Below are positions 50,521-59,345 of a DNA stretch of 64,000 bases, one piece after another. The translations under genes were made by a program, and so were the position numbers. The stretch lies in the NCBI GenBank assembly GCA_038210655.1, contig JBBQWM010000023.1, positions 35,921-99,920 on the forward strand, given 5' to 3'. The number at the start of each line of letters is the position of its first letter. Positions within the stretch are counted from its first letter, which is position 1. This DNA is from 54-19 sp038210655. GTDB taxonomy: Bacteria; Chloroflexota; Chloroflexia; Chloroheliales; Chloroheliaceae. Under the pieces are notes generated by a model, which saw only the letters and a program-made list of their open reading frames with translations, did no database searches and had not been told where the DNA came from.

Positions 50521-51378
50521 ATGACCACTGCTGTCAAGCAAACGGTTAAGATTGTGACCGATAGTACTGCCGATATGCAACCTGAAACGCTCCGCCGCCT
50601 GGGAGTAGCGGTTGTGCCGTTGATGGTCTTGATGGGCGATCAGACCTACCGCGATGGAATTGATATTACGGCCCAGGAGTTTTACCGCCGCTTACCCCAA
50701 TTGAGTAAGTTGCCCAGCACTTCGCAACCGGCTCCCGGTAATTTTATGCAAGTCTACGAAGAAGCCCTCGCCGATGGGTCTTCGGTTATTTCGCTCCATC
50801 TCTCGGCTAAATTGAGTGGAACTTATCAAAATGCAGTGGTCGCCGCTCAGAATTTCCCGCCCGGTCGGGTGCGCGTGATTGATACCCAGGTAGTTTCGGC
50901 GGGCATTGCTATGTTTGTCCAGACCGCCGTTGAAATGGCCCGTAACGGGCGGACTATCGACGAGATCGAAGCAGAGATGCTCTCGATGTGCGAACGGGTT
51001 AAGATTATTGCAATAGTTGATACGCTCGAATATTTGCGTAAAGGCGGTCGGATTGGGGGCTTGCGTAGCTTTTTGGGTTCGGTCTTGAGTGTAAAGCCTA
51101 TTTTACACCTCAAAGATGGGGAAGTGCAGCCCTTAGCCCAGGTGCGTACCCACACCAAAGCGCTCCAACGGGTCGCCGAAATTGTTAAAGGGATGGGCAA
51201 ATTAGAACGGTTAGCGATTATGCACGCCGCCGACCCGGATGGCGCAGGCGAACTGGCTAATCTACTTTCGCCGGTTTTCCCGCTCAAGGATATGTACATC
51301 TCGGACATCGGGCCGGTAATCGGAACCCACACCGGGCCGCGTTGCATTGGAGTCGGCCTGGAGAAAGCAAAATTGTAA
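50521..51378 (+). CDS. DegV family fatty-acid-binding protein (FakB-like)
   Basis: 285 aa. N-terminal IVTDSTADMQPET with the DegV Ser/Thr motif, VVPLMVLMGDQTYRDG, TSQPAPGNFMQVYEEAL, ISLHLSAKLSGTYQNA, and C-terminal FPLKDMYISDIGPVIGTHTGPRCIGVG. Family members bind a fatty acid and present it to the FakA kinase for phosphorylation; no fakA is seen here, although a FakA/DAK gene often sits nearby. AGGAGAG precedes the ATG. recG starts 6 nt after its stop codon; DegV-recG linkage is common in this kind of neighbourhood. Confidence 0.93.
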   Translation: MTTAVKQTVKIVTDSTADMQPETLRRLGVAVVPLMVLMGDQTYRDGIDITAQEFYRRLPQLSKLPSTSQPAPGNFMQVYEEALADGSSVISLHLSAKLSGTYQNAVVAAQNFPPGRVRVIDTQVVSAGIAMFVQTAVEMARNGRTIDEIEAEMLSMCERVKIIAIVDTLEYLRKGGRIGGLRSFLGSVLSVKPILHLKDGEVQPLAQVRTHTKALQRVAEIVKGMGKLERLAIMHAADPDGAGELANLLSPVFPLKDMYISDIGPVIGTHTGPRCIGVGLEKAKL

Positions 51379-51384
51379 GCGGGC

Positions 51385-54024
51385 ATGGCAGCCGACATCG
51401 AAAAACTGGAAAAAATCTTGCGGTTGGAAGCCTCCGATAATTACCGCGATCAAAAGGTCGTGCGGGGGTTGGCCGCTTTTATCAGCAATTGGACCCGCGA
51501 CTCGCTCAAGTCCAATCCGACTTCGGAGGAAGCCCAACTAATTGAACGGGTCGCCGATCAACTGATCGACTATGGCTCGATGTCGGTTCTCCAACGGGCC
51601 AAAGCGATCCAGGGCGTACTTGACCTAACCGCTCGGCAAAGAAATTCAAAAGCGGCTACTGCCGGGCAGTCCACTCGTTCCAATCCTAATAACCAAAGCA
51701 CCCCTGCCGCTCAGAAGCCCGCGCCTGCCCCTCCCAAAGCACCGCCCGTCGCAACTGTAAATCCTAGCCTAGCGCCCGCTCCTTCAGGTCAGGTTGCTTT
51801 ATCCTCGACAAAAGAAAAAACGCCTGCCTCTGATAAGGCCAAATCCTCAAATTCGCCAGCCCCCAATCTTTACGCTCCGCTTACAACCGTCAAAGGCGTG
51901 GGCGAGACTTATGCCAAACTACTGACCTTTATCAACCTGTATACCGTTCATGACGCGCTCTATTATTTCCCTTTTCGGCACGAAGATTTTAGCTCGTTCA
52001 AAAAAATTAGCGAGTTAATCTATGGTCAGACCGAAAGCGTGGTGGCCCAGGTTATCGATGCCGGTGGCGGCATCCGTACCCAAAGTGGTAAAGAGATTAT
52101 AGAAGTAATTGTAGGCGACGAGACCGGTCGTCTGAGTTGTCTTTTCTTCAACCGACGCATGACTTATGGTCTTAAAGAAGGGACACGGGTCGTTTTGAGT
52201 GGGCGGGTCGATAGATGGGGCGAGCGCATCTGCTTTAAAGCGCCGACCTACGAACCGGCCGACCAGGAATTAGTCGGAACCGGGCGGCTTGTGCCGGTCT
52301 ACAGCACGACCGGGCCGCTCAAGGTTGCCACGCTCCGCAAGATTATAAAGAATTGCGTAGACCGCTACGCCTCGGCCCTGCCCGAACACTTGCCCGATAC
52401 GATCCGGGCGCGGCACGCTTTGCTTGATCTGGGCAGTGCCGTCCGCGATTATCATTTCCCGCCCAGCCTGGCTGCCAAAGAAATTGCCCGTCACCGCCTG
52501 GCTTTTGACGAGTTTTTTATGATCCAGCTTGGCGTATTGCTCAAGCGGCGCGAATGGCAGGAAGAACGCCCCGGTGTGCCTATCGAGGTCGATCAGGCTT
52601 TGTTAGAGCAGTGGTACGAGGCGTTGGTCTACAAGGTGCAGGTTATGGACGAGCAGAGCGGGCAGATCGAAGACCACTATCACAAACTGGAATTGACCAA
52701 TTCACAACACAAAGCGATTGCCGATATTTTGCAGGATATTCAAAGACCGAAGCCGATGAGCCGCCTATTGCAAGGCGATGTGGGCAGTGGCAAGACGGTG
52801 GTCGGCGCGACCGCTCTGGTTATGGCGGTTGCCAACGGCTTCCAGGCGGCACTGATGGCTCCAACCCAGATTTTGGCTGAACAGCATTTCCAGGGCTTGC
52901 GGCGGCTGTTTGATCTTTTCGAGCAATCGGAAGTAGCCCAGGCGCGGGGCCTGAAAATTCGGTTGGAACTGCTGACCGGTAGCATCAAAAAGAAGGATGT
53001 TCTTTATCGCCGGATCATGGATGGCGAGGTTGATATTGTGGTCGGAACCAGCGCCGTCATCCAGGAGATCGTTACTTTTAAGCGTCTGGGGCTGGTTATT
53101 ATCGATGAGCAGCACCGCTTTGGAGTTTTGCAGCGCAAGAGTTTGCGCGGGAAAGGGGCGACCTCTGCCGCTAACCCGGAAGGAGCCAACCCTCATCTGC
53201 TGGTGATGACGGCTACGCCGATCCCGCGTACCCTCAATCTGACCGTCTATGGCGACCTCGATATTTCTTTGATGCCGGAAAAACCGCCCGGACGCTTGGA
53301 AATTAAGACTAAGTGGGTGATGCCCAACGAGCGCAAGGCCGCTTACAACTTTATCCGCAAGCAAGTCGGGGCCGGGCGACAGACTTTTGTAATCTGCCCG
53401 TTGGTGGAGGAGTCGGAGAAAATCGAGGCGAAAGCCGCCGTTGAAGAACATCAACGCTTACAGAGCGAGGTCTTTCCCGACCTGAAGCTGGGTCTGTTGC
53501 ACGGGCGTATGAAGCCCGCTGAGAAGGATTTAATTATGCGCCAGTTCCGCGACCGGGAGTATGATATTTTGGTCTCGACCTCGGTAATCGAAGTCGGAAT
53601 CGATATTCCAAATGCGACGGTAATCTTGATCGAAGGGGCCGACCGTTTTGGTTTGTCGCAACTGCATCAATTCCGGGGTCGAGTCGGGCGCGGCAAAAAT
53701 CAAAGCTATTGTTTGCTTTTGGCAAGCGAAGAACTGAGCCAGGTTGGGCGGGAGCGGCTCAAAGCGATTGAAGATACCAATGATGGTTTTGAATTGGCTG
53801 AAATTGACTTGCGGATGCGCGGGCCGGGCGAGTTTTTCGGGACGCGCCAGAGTGGAGTGCCTGATTTGAGGGTGGCCGGGGTCAACGATGTAGAGCTATT
53901 GGAGTTAGCCCGGCAGGAGGCGACCCGGCTTTTCGAGCAAGACCCCGATTTGTCAGGGGTCTCGCACGCGCTGCTTTCTAAAAAGGTCTCTCAACTTTGG
54001 AGTTTTGAGGGCGATTTGAGTTGA
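51385..54024 (+). CDS. recG: ATP-dependent DNA helicase RecG
   Basis: 879 aa, longer than the ~690-aa E. coli protein because of an N-terminal extension (residues 1-160) with a Pro/Ala-rich linker, as in many Chloroflexota and Actinobacteria. Wedge domain LTTVKGVGETYAKLLTF and PFRHEDFSSFKKISEL, OB fold, then SF2 motifs: I GDVGSGKTVVG, II DEQHRFG, III TATPIPRTL, and VI QFRGRVGRG. The C-terminal TRG region is present (DLRMRGPGEFFGTRQSG). RecG remodels stalled forks, R-loops and Holliday junctions. ATG is 6 nt after degV; stop is TGA. Confidence 0.96.
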   Translation: MAADIEKLEKILRLEASDNYRDQKVVRGLAAFISNWTRDSLKSNPTSEEAQLIERVADQLIDYGSMSVLQRAKAIQGVLDLTARQRNSKAATAGQSTRSNPNNQSTPAAQKPAPAPPKAPPVATVNPSLAPAPSGQVALSSTKEKTPASDKAKSSNSPAPNLYAPLTTVKGVGETYAKLLTFINLYTVHDALYYFPFRHEDFSSFKKISELIYGQTESVVAQVIDAGGGIRTQSGKEIIEVIVGDETGRLSCLFFNRRMTYGLKEGTRVVLSGRVDRWGERICFKAPTYEPADQELVGTGRLVPVYSTTGPLKVATLRKIIKNCVDRYASALPEHLPDTIRARHALLDLGSAVRDYHFPPSLAAKEIARHRLAFDEFFMIQLGVLLKRREWQEERPGVPIEVDQALLEQWYEALVYKVQVMDEQSGQIEDHYHKLELTNSQHKAIADILQDIQRPKPMSRLLQGDVGSGKTVVGATALVMAVANGFQAALMAPTQILAEQHFQGLRRLFDLFEQSEVAQARGLKIRLELLTGSIKKKDVLYRRIMDGEVDIVVGTSAVIQEIVTFKRLGLVIIDEQHRFGVLQRKSLRGKGATSAANPEGANPHLLVMTATPIPRTLNLTVYGDLDISLMPEKPPGRLEIKTKWVMPNERKAAYNFIRKQVGAGRQTFVICPLVEESEKIEAKAAVEEHQRLQSEVFPDLKLGLLHGRMKPAEKDLIMRQFRDREYDILVSTSVIEVGIDIPNATVILIEGADRFGLSQLHQFRGRVGRGKNQSYCLLLASEELSQVGRERLKAIEDTNDGFELAEIDLRMRGPGEFFGTRQSGVPDLRVAGVNDVELLELARQEATRLFEQDPDLSGVSHALLSKKVSQLWSFEGDLS

Positions 54025-54030
54025 GCTAGT

Positions 54031-54240
54031 TTAGAAGTGGTTGAGCCAGACGACCTGGGGCTTGGCCGGGTTCGGACGAGCTATAAAGCTGGTTTTCGGA
54101 GCTTGCGGTTTGGGTTTTGGCTCGAAATGGGTTGCCTCCAAACGTTCTAAATCCTGGCGTACCTGGGCCAGTTGGCGGCGCACTTCTTTAAGGTCGCTCA
54201 TAAATTGGGTAATAGTGTCGTGTTGGACTTGCTGTGTCAC
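54031..54240 (-). CDS. Small coiled-coil protein
   Basis: 69 aa, GTG start with AAGGAG 8 nt upstream. Residues 10-38 form a clear heptad coiled coil (FMSDLKEVRRQLAQVRQDLE). The rest is a Lys/Pro-rich tail (EPKPKPQAPKTSF...PAKPQVVWLNHF). No family recognised. It converges with recG (6 nt between stop codons). Confidence 0.55.
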   Translation of the reverse strand: MTQQVQHDTITQFMSDLKEVRRQLAQVRQDLERLEATHFEPKPKPQAPKTSFIARPNPAKPQVVWLNHF

Positions 54241-54464
54241 GGAAATTGCTCCTTAACGATTAGTATACTAGAAGATGAAGACAAAAGATTGGTTAATAAT
54301 CTCTTTTCATTTGATAATCGGTTCACAGCTCTATTCTAACCGTTAAAAAGCCAGTTTTGTAGGAACTTCCTCACTTGCTAAGTATTAACTACATCACATT
54401 TTGGCTCTGAACCCTTCTTGTTAAATTTTATTCGATCTATAGCAAGTTGCAGCGATATTGACTC

Positions 54465-54540
54465 CTGTAGGAGTGGGCTTCTGCCCGCGATTGAACACCC
54501 AGCTGTTACCTCCATCGCGGGCGGAAGCCCGCTCCTACAG
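54465..54540. repeat. Family B inverted repeat, copy 3
   Basis: CTGTAGGAGTGGGCTTCTGC ... GGAAGCCCGCTCCTACAG with GATTGAACACCCAGCTG in the loop. Flanks TAGCAAGTTGCAGCGATATT and GGGGATTGGATAG match copies 2 and 4. It fills part of the 397-nt gap before the DinB gene; nothing else was recognised there. Confidence 0.85.
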
Positions 54541-54637
54541 GGGATTGGATAGTTCAAGTACTTTGTATTGTGATTTAGCGGTTTCAAATTTAAGATGAGT
54601 GGAAATAGCGATAATTATTAAGAAAGAGGAATTAGTG

Positions 54638-55186
54638 ATGGATGATTTTGAACGTCCCGACCCGCCCAAAGCCGGCTCCGAGTTGGAGACTTTGAACGGC
54701 TTTTTGGACTATCACCGGGCGACTTTGTTGCAAAAAGTAGCCGGGGTTAGCGATGCCGACTTACGTCGGTCGCCTCTGGCAGGGCAAACGACCAACCCGG
54801 TCCCGCTTAATTTGCTAGGTCTGGTTAAGCATTTGGCTTACGTCGAACGCAACTGGTTTCAAGTGACGTTTATGGGGATCACCGATTTACCCGTTCCCTG
54901 GACTAAAGCTGACCCGGATGCCGATATGCGGATCGAGCCGGACGAAACCACCGAGGCGGTCTTGGAATTCTACCGGGAGGCCGTTCGCCGATCTCGCCAG
55001 ATCGTGCAGCAGGCGCTGGTCGAAGCTGGCAATGAAACGGCAACCCTGGAAAGTCGCGCTAAACATCCGCAGCGAACCCAAGTTAGCTTGCGCTGGATAA
55101 TAGTACACATGATAGAAGAAACCGCTCGTCACAATGGTCATGCCGACCTTCTGCGCGAGTTAACAGATGGTGTTACCGGCGAATAA
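54638..55186 (+). CDS. DinB-family (YfiT-like) metal-dependent protein
   Basis: 182 aa; the ATG at 54638 (MDDFERPDPP) starts the conserved region and has AGAGGAA upstream. DUF664/DinB four-helix bundle: ETLNGFLDYHRATLLQKVAGVSDADLRRSP, LGLVKHLAYVERNWF (first metal His), and C-terminal HMIEETARHNGHADLLREL (two further His). These proteins bind a divalent metal and act as thiol-dependent transferases (mycothiol, bacillithiol, DinB-like) or have unknown roles. A stand-alone gene converging with hisA. Confidence 0.88.
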   Translation: MDDFERPDPPKAGSELETLNGFLDYHRATLLQKVAGVSDADLRRSPLAGQTTNPVPLNLLGLVKHLAYVERNWFQVTFMGITDLPVPWTKADPDADMRIEPDETTEAVLEFYREAVRRSRQIVQQALVEAGNETATLESRAKHPQRTQVSLRWIIVHMIEETARHNGHADLLRELTDGVTGE

Positions 55187-55196
55187 CAGGTTGTGT

Positions 55197-55904
55197 TTAG
55201 AGTGTCAGCAAGTCGGCCAGCTTTAGATCGCCCGTATAAAGCGCTCGACCGATAATAACCCCTTCGGCTCCCATCGCGGCCAGACGCTGTACGTGTTCGG
55301 GCCGCGAGACTCCCCCACTGGCGATGACAGGCCGCCCGGCCGCCTCCGCGAATTCCTCAAAAGCCTCGTAATTTGGTTCGGTCAAGGTCCCGTCCCGGCT
55401 GATGTCGGTATAGATAAAGCGGGTTGCACCCCACCGGGCCAGGTCTTCGGCCAGCAAAGTGGCGGCTACCAGCGAAGTTTCAGTCCAGCCCTCAACCGCC
55501 ACCAAGCCGTGCCGGGCATCAATTCCGATCACAATTTGTTCGCCATATTTGTGGCAGAGTTGCCCGACATGGATCGGGTCGCGCACTGCCGCCGTACCGA
55601 GTATCACCCGGTCGATACCGTGCGTCAGCAACTGATTGATCGTGGCTTCGTCGCGTACTCCACCGCCGACTTCGACTGGCAGCCCACTGGCTTCTTTGAT
55701 CTTCACAATGACATCCAGATTGACCGGGTAGCCCGCTTTTGCACCATCCAGGTCTACCAGATGCAAGTATTGCGCTCCCTCGTCGCGCCAGCGCCGTCCG
55801 ACTTCTGCCGGGTCGTCGCTAAAAATCGTGACCTGATTATAATCACCCTGATAGAGCCGGACACATTTACCATCTTTAAGATCAATTGCAGGGAGTATAA
55901 GCAT
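55197..55904 (-). CDS. hisA: Phosphoribosylformimino-5-aminoimidazole carboxamide ribotide isomerase
   Basis: 235 aa (beta-alpha)8 barrel that catalyses the fourth step of histidine biosynthesis, an Amadori rearrangement of ProFAR to PRFAR. N-terminal catalytic Asp8 in LPAIDLKDGKCVRLYQGD; second acid in GIDARHG near residue 130. Phosphate-binding loops VGGGVRD and ASGGVSRPE/GVIIGRALYTG are all intact. ATG with GGAGG 8 nt upstream, provided by a family F leader on the minus strand. No other his gene is adjacent. Confidence 0.95.
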   Translation of the reverse strand: MLILPAIDLKDGKCVRLYQGDYNQVTIFSDDPAEVGRRWRDEGAQYLHLVDLDGAKAGYPVNLDVIVKIKEASGLPVEVGGGVRDEATINQLLTHGIDRVILGTAAVRDPIHVGQLCHKYGEQIVIGIDARHGLVAVEGWTETSLVAATLLAEDLARWGATRFIYTDISRDGTLTEPNYEAFEEFAEAAGRPVIASGGVSRPEHVQRLAAMGAEGVIIGRALYTGDLKLADLLTL

Positions 55905-55910
55905 CGAAAA

Positions 55911-55960
55911 TGCCTCCTCTTTTATTCACAGGGATACACAAGATATACAGGATTAAATCG
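55911..55960 (-). repeat. Family F leader repeat, copy 7
   Basis: Minus strand: GATTTAATCCTGTATATCTTGTGTATCCCTGTGAATAAAAGAGGAG-like sequence (divergent TTAATTTT part), ending with the hisA Shine-Dalgarno. It is the only reverse-strand copy found. Confidence 0.65.
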
Positions 55961-56173
55961 AATTGCCTTAACCTTGCAGATTAGTTAGTTTGATGGCCTA
56001 CCTGCGCCCTGCCTACCCTGTCTTCTCGAAAATTAACAGAGTAACTAGCATCTTGTTACTTAACCAGACAGGCGATCAGACTTGTAGCCTGATCGCCTGT
56101 AAGTTCGGATATATAAAGCTAGTCTTGGGAAGAACCGCCTGGCTCCAGATTGTAGCTCATCAAATTAGACAAG

Positions 56174-56527
56174 TTAGAAGCGCACCCGTTTGTTGTTGCC
56201 GGTAAACAAATTGATTAGCCAGATGACGATCATTGCACCAATTGTCGCCATAATTAGTTCGCCGATAAAACCGCCGGCGGAGATTTGTAACAACCGAAAG
56301 ACCCAACTTCCCAAAATCGCCCCGGAAATACCCAGCAAAGTGTTCATCAGCACCGAGCTATTGGAACGCCCCACAATTGCATTGGCGATCAGACCTGCCA
56401 AAAAGCCCACCACCAATAGGACGATAAACCCGATGAGATTAAAACTGGGCAGGGCTGCCAGGATCAGCCAGCCTACCAGAATAATCGCCAAAATACCAAC
56501 GAGACTTATCCCATCATTCCGTTTCAT
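56174..56527 (-). CDS. GlsB/YeaQ/YmgE family membrane protein
   Basis: 117 aa with four short hydrophobic segments (ISLVGILAIILVGWLILA; LIGFIVLLVVGFLAGLIANAIVG; LLGISGAILGSWVFRLL; LIMATIGAMIVIWLINLF). The Gly-rich AGLIANAIVG plus LLGISGAILGSWVF pattern is the transglycosylase-associated (GlsB) family signature. Such small proteins are usually stress-induced; biochemical role unclear. GGAGG precedes the ATG. Somewhat longer than typical (~80 aa) owing to an extra N-terminal helix. Confidence 0.82.
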   Translation of the reverse strand: MKRNDGISLVGILAIILVGWLILAALPSFNLIGFIVLLVVGFLAGLIANAIVGRSNSSVLMNTLLGISGAILGSWVFRLLQISAGGFIGELIMATIGAMIVIWLINLFTGNNKRVRF

Positions 56528-56722
56528 GGTTATAACCTCCGTGAGTGCAGAACTATTATTACTTTCGACGTGCCTGGAAAGGCCAGCAAAAAATCAAGAT
56601 AATCGAGGCCGACTGTCAAGCGCCTCGCTTGTTTTTACTACGCAAAAGCACAGGCGAAGGTTACACTTTTATCCGACCAAATTCGGTTGCAAAGTTAGGC
56701 CAAGCAACCCATCAATCCAGCT

Positions 56723-57019
56723 TTAATTTCGGCGTTTTTGATATTCCATGAAATCAATTGGCGCTTTTGGCTCGATCCGGCGCAACATCCAGGCTTCGCT
56801 CGAATTGTCTGGCTGAGGCTTAGGTAAACTTTTCTCAGTGGTTGGTTTTTCTTCCTGAGCTATCAGTTCCAGCCGTTCCCAAATCGTAATGGTGTTCAAG
56901 CCAATAATGCTTGGATCAGGAACCAGACCACCTGGCAAGTAAAGATAGCGGCCATATTTAGTGAGGGCCGAGATTAAGAAATTGGGTTTTTCAGAAGAGT
57001 TTTCAGGCTCCTTTGCCAT
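56723..57019 (-). CDS. Hypothetical protein
   Basis: 98 aa; the ATG at 57019 (MAKEPENSS) has GGAG 8 nt upstream. It contains ISALTKYGRYLYLPGGLVPD and IDFMEYQKRRN at the C-terminus, with a charged low-complexity middle. No membrane helix or known domain. Confidence 0.5.
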   Translation of the reverse strand: MAKEPENSSEKPNFLISALTKYGRYLYLPGGLVPDPSIIGLNTITIWERLELIAQEEKPTTEKSLPKPQPDNSSEAWMLRRIEPKAPIDFMEYQKRRN

Positions 57020-57230
57020 AATCCACACTCCTCTCTATTTTTAATCTTACTCTTTTTGGCTTGATAATATTGGTAATTGCGTTTGTCTCGTCTGATTGTA
57101 CCTCTTTAGGCTGGAAAAGTAAAGAGATAATTAAGAAAGCGTTGAGTTTTGGTTGAGAATAGAAAATATAAGAAGTGTCTAAGGAAAATCCGACAGACCG
57201 TCATAGCAAAATGCCGCGATATTGAACGAT

Positions 57231-57304
57231 TGTAGAAGCGAGCTTCTGCTCGCGATTGAACCATTGTCCGGATGTTCAATCGCGAGCAGAAGCTCGCTCC
57301 TACA
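57231..57304. repeat. Family B inverted repeat, copy 4
   Basis: TGTAGAAGCGAGCTTCTGCT ... AGCAGAAGCTCGCTCCTACA; left flank AGCAAAATGCCGCGATATTG, right flank GTTATTGGATAGC. It occupies the 327-nt gap between two small hypothetical genes. Confidence 0.85.
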
Positions 57305-57346
57305 GGTTATTGGATAGCTTCTTTGCTTTGCCTTCTGCTACAAAAC

Positions 57347-57574
57347 TCAGGCACTGACCGCCAGTAGGGTCTCCCCTGGATTAAACCGCGCCGCGATAGC
57401 TTCGGCTACATCGGTAGCCTTGAGGTTAAAGGTATGGGCAACCAGGGTCAGGTCGTCCAGGCTGGTTTGCCCGCCACGTGCCAGGGCGATCAATATACGT
57501 CGCCCGGTAGTCTGGTAATCGCTGGTAAAATCTGATATTCTATTTGTAGTTTTTATTAGTTTGGCGTTATACAT
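57347..57574 (-). CDS. Small hypothetical protein
   Basis: 75 aa from the ATG at 57574 (MYNAKLIKTT), chosen because GGAG lies 6 nt upstream; an in-frame start at 57592 is possible. The helix-rich region GRRILIALARGGQTSLDDLTLVAHTFNLKATDVAEAIAARF has the look of a winged-helix fragment. No family recognised. Confidence 0.45.
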   Translation of the reverse strand: MYNAKLIKTTNRISDFTSDYQTTGRRILIALARGGQTSLDDLTLVAHTFNLKATDVAEAIAARFNPGETLLAVSA

Positions 57575-57872
57575 CGTTAGCTCCATCTCCATCTACAAAG
57601 CTCTCTACAAATTATCTAAAAAGCAGCTGGGTCGATTGTTTTATGCTGGCTCGTACCTAAGCTAAAAATATTTTAATACAACAACATTACAATAGTATGA
57701 AGTGACACCCACCTTTTGTGACAGTCCTATTACAATTCCAGTACTATTCTCTCACTACACCAGACCCAATAGTACCAGTAAAATATAGGCATAACCACGT
57801 TTAATTCATTACCGTTTAGAACGGTAAGGATCGGAAATATTTCCGAAAGAAAGAGCAACAAGGAGTAGGACA

Positions 57873-58292
57873 ATGGCTTTGGGTCAGTTAGCGGATTTGT
57901 TAGAGGCAAATAAAGATGAAATCGCTCTCGAAGCGGCGGAAGCGATTCTGGAAGAAAAAATACCTTCTTATATGGCATTGGGTCGGGAAAAATTAATCGA
58001 GGCAGTTCACGTCAGCATTGATGCAATGGTCTATCATATTCGAGGTGGTAGTATCGAGCTATACCAGCAGCACGTTGTAGATGTCGCGACCGAACGGCGT
58101 AAACAAGGCAGCAACCCCCTGGAAGCGACTGCCGCTAATTTGTTGGTGGCAGAAAAAATCAAAGAAATGATTGAAAGAGAATTGCCTGGCCCGCGCAACG
58201 AACAGACCAGGGCCGGTTATATCCGCCGCCTGGATGTGTTGCTGGCTTTCGACCGGGTTACGGGTATTACCACTATCCTCAAAACCGAGTAG
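57873..58292 (+). CDS. RsbRD N-terminal-like / RsbT co-antagonist-type helical protein
   Basis: 139 aa all-helical protein: ALGQLADLLEANKDEIALEAAEAIL, IPSYMALGREKLIEAVHVSIDAMVYHI, and NPLEATAANLLVAEKIKEMIEREL. The size and pattern resemble the globin-like N-terminal sensor domain of RsbR-type stressosome proteins (RsbRD_N), without the STAS output domain. GGAGTAGG precedes the ATG. A role in stress signalling is an inference; no stressosome partners are adjacent. Confidence 0.5.
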   Translation: MALGQLADLLEANKDEIALEAAEAILEEKIPSYMALGREKLIEAVHVSIDAMVYHIRGGSIELYQQHVVDVATERRKQGSNPLEATAANLLVAEKIKEMIERELPGPRNEQTRAGYIRRLDVLLAFDRVTGITTILKTE

Positions 58293-58365
58293 ATTTCTAT
58301 TCCGGGCCGAGGGCTGTCAGTTAGGTTTTCTCTAGGTCTCGGCGGTGAATAGTTATCTTATATAG

Positions 58366-58430
58366 GTGGAGCGAGGTTTTCATGTCTCCTGTTATTACTG
58401 TTTGAACCCGTGCAAAAAGTTGACCCGCAC
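58366..58430 (-). mobile_element. Family E MITE-like element, copy 3 (one end only)
   Basis: The reverse complement of 58366-58430 reads GTCAACTTTTTGCACGGGTT CAAACAGTAA and continues to GAAAACCTCGCTCCA, matching the left ~65 nt of copies 1 and 2. The other end is missing. It abuts the rpmI promoter. Confidence 0.7.
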
Positions 58431-58456
58431 TCCCCAGTCATGGGCGGTTTTTCAGC

Positions 58457-58536
58457 TTGAAAAAAGCGGGTGGCTGTGCTATACTCTACAGGCTTTTGAA
58501 AAAGAAGCGCCGGAAGCTTATGCACTTCGGCGTTTT
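58457..58536 (+). promoter_or_regulatory. rpmI-rplT promoter and leader terminator/attenuator
   Basis: TTGAAA (58457-58462), a 17-nt spacer and TATACT (58480-58485). About 20 nt after the expected start, CGCCG(G)AAG (58508-58516) pairs with CTTCGGCG (58525-58532), followed by TTTTATTATT. This is a rho-independent terminator within the leader of a ribosomal protein operon, so attenuation (for example by L20) is likely. It lies within the 317-nt gap that also holds the family E remnant. Confidence 0.65.
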
Positions 58537-58609
58537 ATTATTGTCACGGCCCGGTTCAGCCTAATTAAGGCTGGTATGACTGGGTTAAGCAAAGGAGAAG
58601 TGCGGTTCG

Positions 58610-58816
58610 ATGCCCAAGATGAAAACCCATAAGGGCGCACAACAGCGATTTAAGATTACCGCCACCGGCAAGGTAATGCGGACGAAGGGGCAGAAAAGCC
58701 ACTTGCGTCGTCGCAAGCCCCGTCGGGTAAAGCAACTCTACGATAAATCGCTCTTGATGTCGCCCGCCCTGGCCCCCCACATCCATCAGGCGTTGCCTTA
58801 CGGCTTGCCCGATTAG
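58610..58816 (+). CDS. rpmI: Large ribosomal subunit protein bL35
   Basis: 68 aa, starting with the classic MPKMKTHKGAQQRFKITATGKV and the basic KSHLRRRKPRRVKQL. It binds 23S rRNA within the 50S subunit. GGAG precedes the ATG (the ATG lies in the AAAGGAGAAGTGCGGTTCG-ATG context). It is followed 140 nt later by rplT. Unlike the common infC-rpmI-rplT order, no infC is present directly upstream. Confidence 0.97.
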   Translation: MPKMKTHKGAQQRFKITATGKVMRTKGQKSHLRRRKPRRVKQLYDKSLLMSPALAPHIHQALPYGLPD

Positions 58817-58956
58817 GCCAGGTAGTGCCAGGAACGATTAGTTTCTGGTTGTTAGTTATTGGAAATTGGCCCCACCGGCTGCGACCGTGCCGGAAGTCTG
58901 CCGAATAGGTAGGCGGGGCTGTAAATTGCTTAATAGCAAGAGAGGACTCTTGAACT
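58817..58956 (+). promoter_or_regulatory. Structured rpmI-rplT spacer
   Basis: 140 nt with an outer pair GCCCC (near 58870)/GGGGC (near 58917) and inner GCCGG-type pairing. L20 represses its own operon by binding leader RNA in E. coli and B. subtilis, so this could be such a site; the similarity to those sites was not checked. Confidence 0.35.
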
Positions 58957-59331
58957 ATGCCACGAGCAACAAACGGCGCAGCGAGCCAACGTCGTCATAA
59001 AAAGACACTTGACGCAGTCAAGGGCTATCGCGGCGCTCGCCATCGGCTTTACCGAATGGCTATCCAACACCGAATGCGTTCGCTGTTTTACGCTTTCCGC
59101 GATAGGCGGCAGCGCAAGCGCGACTTCCGGCGACTCTGGATCAGCCGGATCAATGCGGCTTCGCGGGCGGCAGGATTGCCCTACAACCGTTTGATCGAAG
59201 GTTTGACTAAGGCCGGGGTTGAGGTGGATCGCAAGATATTGGCTGAATTGGCTGTGAACGACCCGGAGGCTTTTAATAGCTTCGTCGAACTGGCCCGCCA
59301 GCATCAAACCGCTCCTGTCGCTGCCTCCTAA
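58957..59331 (+). CDS. rplT: Large ribosomal subunit protein bL20
   Basis: 124 aa. N-terminal MPRATNGAASQRRHKKTLDAVKGYRGARHRLYRMA is the extended basic helix of L20, then ALRDRRQRKRDFRRLWISRINAASR-type sequence and SYNRLIEGLTKAGVEVDRKILAELAVNDP-like C-terminal domain. It is a primary 23S rRNA binder needed early in 50S assembly and the likely autoregulator of the operon. Two terminators follow. Confidence 0.97.
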   Translation: MPRATNGAASQRRHKKTLDAVKGYRGARHRLYRMAIQHRMRSLFYAFRDRRQRKRDFRRLWISRINAASRAAGLPYNRLIEGLTKAGVEVDRKILAELAVNDPEAFNSFVELARQHQTAPVAAS

Positions 59332-59345
59332 GCTTTCGTGAAATA

